Positions 1-5,981 of a stretch of DNA of 7,085 bases are shown here, in pieces. The stretch is from an uncultured Treponema sp. Its GTDB lineage: Bacteria > Spirochaetota > Spirochaetia > Treponematales > Treponemataceae. Below the pieces are notes generated by a model, which saw only the letters and a list, made by a program, of their open reading frames with translations, was not told the origin of the DNA and did not search any database. Each line of letters begins with the position of its first letter. Position 1 is the first letter of the stretch. The translations under genes were made by a program, and so were the position numbers. The stretch lies in contig CALAEZ010000013.1 in assembly GCA_937891125.1 (NCBI GenBank), positions 1 through 7,085 of the forward strand, written 5' to 3'.

Positions 1-1
1 G

Positions 2-721
2 TGTCAAAAGCACGGCCTGAGCTTTGGAGATGCGAAAAAGTGGTATGACGGATATGAAATCTTGGATGGTGGTTCCATATATAATCCTTATTCCGTAATG
101 CAAGCCGTTCGTAGAAAGAAGTTTGATTCTTACTGGCAAAAAACTTCCGCCGCAGAGTCGTTGATGACTTACGTTAACATGAATTTTGACGGTTTGCAAG
201 AGACCATTGCCTGTCTGATCGCGGGAGAGGATACGGAAGTTAGGACGGATAGGTTTGAAAATGATTTTCAAACTTTCAAAAGCAGGGATGATATATTAAC
301 GCTTTTGATCCATTTGGGGTATCTTACCTGGAATCAGGATACCAAGATGGCTAGGATTCCGAATGAAGAGGTTAGGCTGAAATTTGAAAAAATCCTTGAG
401 GGAACGGAAGTAAATCATAAATGGATTGAATTGAAATGGGACAAGACTGCCGGCGGGGCAATTGAACAAATAAAAGATAAGATGTATCCTTCCGTACTTC
501 AGGGGTATGGAGGTGAGATTTTGCTGGTCGGAATTAACTATGATTCGAAAAAGAAAAGTCATTCATTGCATACACTCCAATTGCAAACACTTCATGGTTT
601 TATGCCCTTTCCATGGCTGAATCCCAGGTTTACGCTACAGGAAATCAACTTCATTCTATTATCATGGTTGCATCTATTGCAACGGTTCTGCTTATCGGCT
701 TTTTCTCTCTTATTCTTGTAG
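2..721 (+). pseudogene. AAA-ATPase-like / PD-(D/E)XK (PDDEXK_9) family protein, partial and internally deleted
   Basis: The frame is open from base 2, so the true start lies to the left of the window. Recognisable family blocks appear in order: a WYDGY...YNPYSV segment, SYWQKTSAAESL, NFDGLQETI and LIHLGYL...IPNEEV (the end of the AAA-ATPase-like region), then IELKWDKTAGGAIEQIKDK and GYGGEILLVGINYDSKKK (the end of the PDDEXK_9 nuclease-like domain). Family members normally carry more than 100 residues between IPNEEV plus its helix and the ELKW block. These include a YNNEQSLR-like stretch and a G-x-ADxV strand bearing the catalytic Asp. Here the two blocks almost touch, at about 425-436, so an internal in-frame deletion is inferred. 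ELK of the ExK motif remains but the Asp strand is missing, so nuclease activity is unlikely. Homology ends near 562. The rest of the frame, to the stop at 719-721, is out-of-frame MCP sequence. GC is about 42%. The biological role of the family is poorly known, and it is common in repeated copies in gut treponemes and Bacteroidetes. Confidence 0.5.
545..612 (+). other. Residual end of an MCP Cache sensor domain, no start codon in frame
   Basis: In the frame of the downstream MCP the sequence opens after a TGA at 541-543 and reads FIAYTPIANTSWFYALSMAE. This matches the usual end of a dCache_1 domain, where a y-x-PI-x-x-T-x-W segment precedes the second transmembrane helix. There is no ATG, GTG or TTG in this frame between 544 and 612, so the stretch cannot be translated from a local start. 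It shows that the neighbouring MCP once had a full periplasmic sensor that is now absent. The exact border with the upstream nuclease-family fragment cannot be fixed, but lies at about 555-568. Confidence 0.7.
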
Positions 722-1887
722 GAAAACTTTTACGCCCTGTTTCTGCTGTAGAAAAATCAATCAACGAGATTGCCTCTGGTAATGCAGATCTTAGTAAGCG
801 AATCAATATTCATTCTATAACAGAAATAGGCTCGGTTGTTGACGGCTTCAATAGCTTTGCGGAAAAATTGCAGAGCATTATAGTGCAGCTCAAAAAATCA
901 AAGGATGCGCTTTCGTCTGCTGGTGGCCAGATGAATTCCTGTGCTTCTGGCACAAAAGAGGCAAATACTCAGATTCTAGAAAGCATCAGCACTGTAAGCA
1001 GTCAGATAAATCATCAGGCTGACTGTGTTTCCCAAACTGCGGGGGCTGTAAACGAGATTGCTTCTAACATTGAGTCTTTAGAGCACATGATAGAAAGCCA
1101 GTCGTCAGGCGTAACGCAGGCAAGCGCCGCCGTTGAACAGATGATTGGTAACATTACCTCGGTAAATGCATCTATGGAGAAGATGGCAGGCTCCTTTAGC
1201 GAGCTGCGTGTACATTCACAGGCCGGCATCGACAAGCAAAAGGCGGTAAACGAACGCATTAGCGAGATTGAAGCGCAGTCGCAGATGCTGCAGGAAGCAA
1301 ACGTTGCCATTGCAAGCATAGCAAGCCAGACGAATCTTTTGGCGATGAATGCCGCAATCGAGGCAGCGCACGCAGGAGAAGCGGGCAAGGGCTTTGCAGT
1401 TGTCGCCGATGAAATTCGTAAGCTGTCAGAAACCTCAACGGCACAATCAAAGACAATCGGCACGCAGCTCGGCAACATCAAGGATTCGATTGGGCTGGTG
1501 GTAAGCGCTTCGGGCGAATCAAGCTTGGCATTTGAAACCGTGTCTAAAAAGCTTGAAGAAACAGATGCCCTGGTCATGCAGATTAAGGCTGCCATGGAGG
1601 AGCAGAACGAAGGCTCGCAGCAGATTACTGAGGCCCTTCACACGATGAACGACTCAACCGTTGAAGTACGCAATGCATCAAGCGAAATGCAGGAAGGAAA
1701 CCAGCTTATCTTGCAGGAAGTTAAGCAGCTCCAGAATGCGACCATGGCAATGACGCAGAGCATGGAAGAAATGTCTATTGGAGCTAGAAAAATTAACGAA
1801 ACGGGCAGCGCGCTCTCCGATGTTTCAAGCCAGATTAACGATTCCATTGCAAAAATCGGCACGCAGGTAGACCAGTTCAAGGTCTAA
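613..1887 (+). CDS. Methyl-accepting chemotaxis protein, N-terminally truncated (TM2-HAMP-signalling domain)
   Basis: This is a chemoreceptor signalling protein that would couple to CheA/CheW at the membrane. From the first available ATG (613), residues about 15-37 form one transmembrane helix. A HAMP domain follows (about 38-92, with LLRPVSAVEKSINEIASGNADLSKRI), then a long coiled-coil MCP signalling domain. The conserved hairpin tip lies at about residues 233-271 and includes SQTNLLAMNAAIEAA and GKGFAVVADEIRKL. The protein ends in DQFKV, with no obvious CheR-binding pentapeptide. A normal membrane MCP of this kind has TM1 and a Cache domain of 200 or more residues before TM2. Both are missing because of a junction near 555-568. 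No Shine-Dalgarno sequence is visible before 613 or before the next ATG at 664, so expression is doubtful and this may be a pseudogene. If made, it would be a sensorless receptor. GC rises from about 39% at the 5' end to about 54% in the hairpin region. Confidence 0.85.
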   Translation: MAESQVYATGNQLHSIIMVASIATVLLIGFFSLILVGKLLRPVSAVEKSINEIASGNADLSKRINIHSITEIGSVVDGFNSFAEKLQSIIVQLKKSKDALSSAGGQMNSCASGTKEANTQILESISTVSSQINHQADCVSQTAGAVNEIASNIESLEHMIESQSSGVTQASAAVEQMIGNITSVNASMEKMAGSFSELRVHSQAGIDKQKAVNERISEIEAQSQMLQEANVAIASIASQTNLLAMNAAIEAAHAGEAGKGFAVVADEIRKLSETSTAQSKTIGTQLGNIKDSIGLVVSASGESSLAFETVSKKLEETDALVMQIKAAMEEQNEGSQQITEALHTMNDSTVEVRNASSEMQEGNQLILQEVKQLQNATMAMTQSMEEMSIGARKINETGSALSDVSSQINDSIAKIGTQVDQFKV

Positions 1888-1950
1888 GCACGCACCATTA
1901 CCGCCCGCGGGGATGAGTAATAAGTTCGTAACATATGGCCATTCCGAACT

Positions 1951-2020
1951 CCTGTCTGCCGACAGGCAGGCCTGTTTGCCGCCTGCCTGACCTGCCTTGC
2001 CGTCAGGCAGGTCAGGCAGG
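1951..2020. repeat. GC-rich palindromic repeat (REP/MITE-like GGCAGG element)
   Basis: This is a dense cluster of CCTGCC/GGCAGG words. The core is a perfect inverted repeat: CCTGCCTGACCTGCC at 1982-1996 and GGCAGGTCAGGCAGG at 2006-2020, with a 9-nt loop. A second small palindrome, CCTGTC/GACAGG (1951-1956 and 1961-1966), sits just before it, and a degenerate CCTGTTTGCC copy lies between them at 1971-1980. Translated in some frames it gives CRQAGQAG and LPDGKAGQAG peptides, which are familiar products of dispersed palindromic repeats mis-called as proteins. It could also form a strong RNA stem downstream of the MCP, but no T-run follows, so it is not a standard intrinsic terminator. Whether it is dispersed in this genome cannot be seen from one copy. 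Confidence 0.75.
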
Positions 2021-2089
2021 TGTTTCGGTATCTCTGCACTATATACAGCATGACAATACTTTTTGGTCATCCCCCTATTTATCCGTAAC

Positions 2090-2118
2090 TTGCGGCAGCT
2101 TTCGCTTGTTACTATAAT
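2090..2118 (+). promoter_or_regulatory. Sigma-70-type promoter for the ABC operon
   Basis: TTGCGG at 2090-2095 (three matches to TTGACA, including the key TTG) and a perfect TATAAT at 2113-2118 are separated by exactly 17 bp. Transcription would start near 2125, leaving a leader of about 30 nt before the ATG at 2155. It lies directly upstream of the first gene of a tightly packed operon, which supports the call. No operator repeat is evident around it apart from the palindromic element about 70 bp upstream. Confidence 0.7.
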
Positions 2119-2144
2119 GACCTAAAATCTTCACAAATCAGTTC

Positions 2145-2149
2145 GAGGA
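2145..2149 (+). promoter_or_regulatory. Ribosome binding site of the ABC ATPase gene
   Basis: GAGGA is placed 5 nt before the ATG at 2155. It supports that start, which also gives the standard N-terminus of an ABC ATPase (MIELSHVSRQFG). Confidence 0.75.
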
Positions 2150-2154
2150 CAAAA

Positions 2155-3171
2155 ATGATTGAACTTTCGCACGTTTCCCGTCAGTTCGGGACGTTCCGTG
2201 CGGTGGACGACGTGAGCTTTTCCATTCCAACAGGACAAATTGTCGGTCTTTTAGGCCCCAACGGAGCAGGAAAAACCACGACCATGCGCATGATTACCGG
2301 CTTTCTAAAGCCAACCGGTGGCACTATCAGCATTGACGGCATCAATATTCAGGAACACGCCGTTGAAGCAAAGCAAAAAATCGGCTACATGCCCGAAAGC
2401 GCGCCTCTTTACAGCGACATGATTGTAGCTGACTATCTTTCCTACGTTGCGCAGGTGCAGGGAGTAGATCCAGCTGAAAAAGTGCCGCTTTTATGCGCGC
2501 AGTGTGGCTTAAAGGAAGTCATGCACAAAAATATCGGCGACCTTTCGCGCGGTTACCGCCAGCGCGTCGGGCTAGCTCATGCGCTCATGCATGACCCGGA
2601 AATCTTAATCCTAGACGAGCCTACCGGCGGTCTTGACCCAAATCAGATTGAAGACGTTCGCGCGCTTATAAAAGAAATTGGTAAAACGCGCACGGTTATT
2701 GTTTCTACCCACATTTTGAGCGAAGTTGAGATGATTTGCGACCGCGTCATCATCATTGCAAAGGGAAAGCTTGTTGCAGACAGCCCCACAAGCGAGCTTC
2801 GCGAACGATACGGCCACAATGCAGCCGTGTTTGTGCAGGCAGGTGGCGTTACAGGCGAAGCACTCGCTCAGGCACTGGGCGCGCTGAACGGAGCTGAAAG
2901 CGCAACGGCAACCGAAGCAGAAGCAGTGAGCGGCGAGGAGACTGTAGGCGCGGCATTAGTAAGCGCAAAGGGCGAAGCAGAATTGCGCCCAGAAATTGCG
3001 CGCCTTGTGGCAGAAAAAGGCTGGAATCTGTATGAATTAGCATTACGCAGAAACAGCCTTGAAGACGTATTCCACGAGCTTACAGGAGCCGCTGCAAGCG
3101 ACACACCGCAGGCAGATGCCGCAGGCAAAAGCAGCGCGACCGCGCAAGCAGACAGCAAGGAGGCAGACTAA
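2155..3171 (+). CDS. ABC transporter ATP-binding protein, GldA-like (CcmA/NatA-type)
   Basis: This is the cytoplasmic ATPase that powers the ABC-2 permease encoded next door. Motifs are complete: Walker A GPNGAGKTT at residues 34-42 (Lys40), signature LSRGY at 130-134, Walker B ILILDE at 150-155 (catalytic Glu155), D-loop GGLDP at 158-162 and switch His186. The Q-loop position reads GYMPESAPLY, with Glu81 in place of Gln, which is usual for GldA-type ATPases. After about residue 220 comes a C-terminal domain ending in LEDVFHELT (302-310), typical of the DUF4162-like tail. This domain carries an Ala/Glu/Thr-rich low-complexity insert (about 243-275), and the protein ends in a 28-residue Ala/Ser/Asp-rich tail (311-338), so at 338 residues it is somewhat longer than usual. 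Its stop overlaps the next start by one base (TAATG). The family assignment is firm. The transported substrate is unknown. Confidence 0.95.
   Translation: MIELSHVSRQFGTFRAVDDVSFSIPTGQIVGLLGPNGAGKTTTMRMITGFLKPTGGTISIDGINIQEHAVEAKQKIGYMPESAPLYSDMIVADYLSYVAQVQGVDPAEKVPLLCAQCGLKEVMHKNIGDLSRGYRQRVGLAHALMHDPEILILDEPTGGLDPNQIEDVRALIKEIGKTRTVIVSTHILSEVEMICDRVIIIAKGKLVADSPTSELRERYGHNAAVFVQAGGVTGEALAQALGALNGAESATATEAEAVSGEETVGAALVSAKGEAELRPEIARLVAEKGWNLYELALRRNSLEDVFHELTGAAASDTPQADAAGKSSATAQADSKEAD
3157..3163 (+). promoter_or_regulatory. Ribosome binding site of the permease gene
   Basis: AAGGAGG, a near-perfect Shine-Dalgarno sequence, ends 7 nt before the ATG at 3171. It lies inside the last codons of the ATPase gene, so the two genes are probably translationally coupled. 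Confidence 0.85.
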
Positions 3172-3896
3172 TGGCATCCACAGCAAAAAAGCGAAATACC
3201 GCGCTCGTCATCATGAAGCGCGAGTTAGCCGCCTATTTTACAAGCCCGATTGCCTACATTGTAAGCGGCTTGTTCTTAATCTTTTCAGGCATTTTGTTTT
3301 TTAACACGTTCTTTTTGGCAAACAGAGCCGAGTTGCGCAATTTCTTTACGCTCTTACCGATAACGCTTTCGTTCTTTGTGCCCGCGCTCACCATGCGCAT
3401 GATGGCAGAAGAAAAGCGAAGCGGCTCTCTTGAAACGCTTCTTACGCTTCCAGTAACGGCAGCTGACGTTGTGCTCGGAAAATACTGCGCAGCCTTTATT
3501 TCTGGCGCAGCCCTTTTAGTGCCAACGGTAAGCTATGCCGTTACCTGCTCAATCTTTGGGCAGCCAGACGTTGGTCCGATGATTGCTGGCTACGTAGGCG
3601 CACTCTTTTTGATTGCAGCATTCAGCGCAATCGGGCTTTTTGCCACCAGCGTAACCAAAAATCAGATTATCGCCTTCTTTGCCGCCTTTACGATTTGTAT
3701 CGTGCTTACGATGATTGGAAACTTCCTCGTATTCCTGCCGGCAGGCTTAGTAAGCTTCTTATCGTATTTTTCTGCAAACGACCACTTTGTACAGATTTCT
3801 CGTGGCATTATCGACAGCCGCGACCTTTTGTACTTTGCGTCAGTTGCAGCCCTCTTTTTAACACTCACGGTGCAGGCCGTGCAAAAAGACAGATAG
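3171..3896 (+). CDS. ABC-2 type permease, GldF-like
   Basis: This integral membrane subunit of the transporter has 241 residues and about six transmembrane helices (about 28-49, 58-78, 100-122, 133-156, 162-188 and 218-235). The N-terminus has the family pattern of a cytoplasmic amphipathic stretch, MKRELAAYFTSPIAYI (15-30). The loop after TM2 carries the hallmark AEEKRSGSLETLLTLPVT (about 79-96), with an EE-x(3)-G-x-LE-x-L-x(3)-P signature. This region is thought to contact the ATPase in ABC-2 exporters. Length matches GldF-type permeases. It overlaps the ATPase stop by one base and is followed 12 nt later by the GldG-like gene, so the three form one unit. No second permease is encoded here, so a homodimer is likely. 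It could equally be annotated as a generic ABC-2 permease. The Gld-like label comes from the adjacent GldG-type partner. Confidence 0.93.
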   Translation: MASTAKKRNTALVIMKRELAAYFTSPIAYIVSGLFLIFSGILFFNTFFLANRAELRNFFTLLPITLSFFVPALTMRMMAEEKRSGSLETLLTLPVTAADVVLGKYCAAFISGAALLVPTVSYAVTCSIFGQPDVGPMIAGYVGALFLIAAFSAIGLFATSVTKNQIIAFFAAFTICIVLTMIGNFLVFLPAGLVSFLSYFSANDHFVQISRGIIDSRDLLYFASVAALFLTLTVQAVQKDR

Positions 3897-3898
3897 AG

Positions 3899-3903
3899 AG
3901 GAG
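3899..3903 (+). promoter_or_regulatory. Ribosome binding site of the GldG-like gene
   Basis: AGGAG lies in the 12-nt gap after the permease stop, 5 nt before the ATG at 3909, and fixes that start. Confidence 0.85.
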
Positions 3904-3908
3904 TAAAA

Positions 3909-5981
3909 ATGAAACGTTTTATCGAATACTTAAAAAGCCCGAAAAGCGACGTGGTGCTTTTTATCCTCGTGCTGATTCTGGCAAATCTTGTCGGTCACCG
4001 TGCATTTTTGCGCGTAGACGTAACAAGTCCAAAATCTTACTCGCTTTCACAGGCAAGCAAGCAGGTTGTGCAGACGCTTGAAGAGCCGCTTTCGGTCAAA
4101 GTCTTCTTTACCGATAATCTTCCAGCTCCGTACAATCAGGTTTCTCAATACATAAAAGACCTGCTCGTAGAATACAAGGCTAAAGCAAACAAGAACTTTA
4201 GCTACGAGTTCTTTAACATGAAAGACCAGGCAAACGAGCGCATTGCGTCTAACTACGGCTTAAACCGCGTGCAGATTCAGCAGGTAAAGAATAACGAAGT
4301 TGGCTTTACGCAGGCGTGGATGGGCATGGCGTTCGACTATCAGGACGCAAAGGAAGTGCTCGACAGCCTGACGAGCAGCGACGGTCTTGAATACAAGATT
4401 ACCACAACCATCAGTAAGATGATTGCAACGACAAGCACGCTTTCAGGGCTTAAAGGCGATGTGACGCTTACGCTGTATGCGTCAAGCGCGCTTTCTAAGT
4501 TCAACATTTCTGGCTTTAACCAGCTCGAAGAAACCGTGCGCGACGCCTATAAAGCGGTTAACAAGAAAAATCAGAATAAGATTTCCTTCCAGACAATTGA
4601 TCCGGCAAGCGGCGACGTGCAGAATCTTATTAAAACCTACGGCATTCAGGGCTTAAACTGGCAGGATCCAGAAACAGGCGCGGGAACTGGCGCGCTCGGT
4701 CTTGTGCTAAGCCACGAAAACAGCTTTAGACTAGTGCCGCTTAGAATGGCACGCACGCTCTTTGGCGGAAATGCCATTACCGGCATGGACACGCTTGAAG
4801 AAAGCATAGAAGAAAGCCTAAAAAGCCTTGTGTCAAAAACGCAGGAAATCGGCTACATTACCGGCCACGGTGTTAAAGAGCTGACAAGCGATGAAGGCTC
4901 AAAACGCTTAGAAAGCCTCGTGAGTGACCGCTACAGCTTTAAGGAAATTGACCTTCGCGAAGAAGACATTCCGGCAGGGCTAGCAAGCGTTGTTGTTGCA
5001 GGTCCTGTCGGCACCTTTGAAGACCGCGAGCTGTATAAGCTTGATCAGTTCTTGATGCGTGGCGGAAACCTGATTCTGTTTGTAGACGCATTTGAAGCGC
5101 ACATGCCGGAAGGTCAGATGGCATACTACCAGCAGCCAACCTACACGCCGATTTCAAGCGGTATTGAAAAAATTCTGGAAGCAAACGGCGTAACGCTCGG
5201 AAAGAACTGGGTTTTAGACAAAAACTGCTTTGTACAGCAAAGCCAGTACGCTCCTGACGGCAAAATGCCAATCTACTTTGCGCCCATGCTCCACAAGAGT
5301 CTTTTAGACAAAAAGAATCCGATTACCAAAAACTTAGGCTACGTAATCTTCCTGCAGAATAGCGCAATTGACGTAACTGGCGCACAGGCGGCAAACGGCA
5401 TTAAAACAACCGTGCTTGCAAAATCGTCTGCTGAAAGCTGGCTTATGGATAAAAACATTTCTGCTAACCCCAGCTTTATCAGCGAGCCGACAGGAGATGC
5501 GGCAAAAGAAATGAAGAGCGAAAACCTTGCAGTCTTGCTGGAAGGCTCATTTAAGAGCGCATTCGAAGCTTCTCCCGAAGCAAATAGTGCAGAAGCTGCA
5601 AGCGACGCCATGCGTATTACCGAACATTTGTCAGAAAGCGTGCAGAGCGGAAAGATTTTTGTCACCGGCTCGTCACTTCTTACAACAGGTCAGCTTATCG
5701 ATGAAAACGGCACGCAGCCAATTGCACTTTTTGTGCGCAACGTTATCGACTACCTGAACGGCGAAGAAGATTTGTGCACCATGCGTACAAAGGGCTTATC
5801 TCTCAACGCGCTCAAAGCACGCACTGCTGCAAGCGCAAATCTTGCCAAGTACTTTAACCAGTTTGGGCTTGTCGTGCTCATCGTGCTCATTGGCTTTGCC
5901 GTCTGGCAAGTGCGCAACAGCCGTCGCCGCCAGATTCGCCTTACCTATAATCCAGATGATTCGCGCGAGGTAACAAAATGA
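3909..5981 (+). CDS. GldG family ABC transporter auxiliary membrane protein
   Basis: This is the auxiliary subunit of a Gld-type ABC system (COG3225-like, ABC_transp_aux). A transmembrane helix near the N-terminus (about 15-33) is followed by the conserved R-x-D-x-T-x-x-K-x-YSLS start of the extracytoplasmic domain (35-47) and LxVKVFFTDNLP (about 61-72). A large domain follows with IGYITGHGVKEL (314-325), the characteristic G-H-G/E turn of the family, and a segment of strands around VVVAGP and LFVDAF. The C-terminal part has an F-x-RN-x-IDYLNG motif, then a second helix (about 652-668) and a short basic cytoplasmic end (RNSRRRQIR). The topology implies about 600 residues held on the outer face of the cytoplasmic membrane between two anchors. 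At 690 residues it is long but within the range I know for the family. The stop overlaps the next ATG by 4 nt. Role in Bacteroidetes: part of the GldAFG complex needed for gliding. Role here: unknown. Confidence 0.9.
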   Translation: MKRFIEYLKSPKSDVVLFILVLILANLVGHRAFLRVDVTSPKSYSLSQASKQVVQTLEEPLSVKVFFTDNLPAPYNQVSQYIKDLLVEYKAKANKNFSYEFFNMKDQANERIASNYGLNRVQIQQVKNNEVGFTQAWMGMAFDYQDAKEVLDSLTSSDGLEYKITTTISKMIATTSTLSGLKGDVTLTLYASSALSKFNISGFNQLEETVRDAYKAVNKKNQNKISFQTIDPASGDVQNLIKTYGIQGLNWQDPETGAGTGALGLVLSHENSFRLVPLRMARTLFGGNAITGMDTLEESIEESLKSLVSKTQEIGYITGHGVKELTSDEGSKRLESLVSDRYSFKEIDLREEDIPAGLASVVVAGPVGTFEDRELYKLDQFLMRGGNLILFVDAFEAHMPEGQMAYYQQPTYTPISSGIEKILEANGVTLGKNWVLDKNCFVQQSQYAPDGKMPIYFAPMLHKSLLDKKNPITKNLGYVIFLQNSAIDVTGAQAANGIKTTVLAKSSAESWLMDKNISANPSFISEPTGDAAKEMKSENLAVLLEGSFKSAFEASPEANSAEAASDAMRITEHLSESVQSGKIFVTGSSLLTTGQLIDENGTQPIALFVRNVIDYLNGEEDLCTMRTKGLSLNALKARTAASANLAKYFNQFGLVVLIVLIGFAVWQVRNSRRRQIRLTYNPDDSREVTK
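5967..5970 (+). promoter_or_regulatory. Ribosome binding site of the DUF4340 gene
   Basis: GAGG lies inside the end of the GldG-like gene, 7 nt before the ATG at 5978. With the ATGA overlap it indicates translational coupling. Confidence 0.6.

Noticed and set aside
1014..1595. Long minus-strand open frame (193 codons) opposite the MCP
   Set aside because: It lies wholly within the MCP signalling domain. Its Ala/Ser/Cys/Met-rich composition is what the reverse reading of MCP coiled-coil codons gives, and no ribosome binding site or family pattern is seen.
1904..1911. CCCGCGGG palindrome shortly after the MCP stop as a terminator
   Set aside because: It has no loop and no T-run, so it cannot form a stable intrinsic terminator.
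1982..2020. CRISPR-like repeat
   Set aside because: The repeated words are inverted and adjacent, with no regular unique spacers and no cas genes.
2050..2081. Second promoter with ATGACA and TATTTA
   Set aside because: The spacer is 20 bp, well outside the usual 16-18, and a much better promoter lies 35 bp downstream.
1935..2117. Short plus-strand open frame through the palindromic repeat
   Set aside because: Its peptide is the LPTGR/CRQAGQAG type produced by translating the repeat itself, and it has no ribosome binding site. The opposing minus-strand frame (1825-2070) has the same origin.
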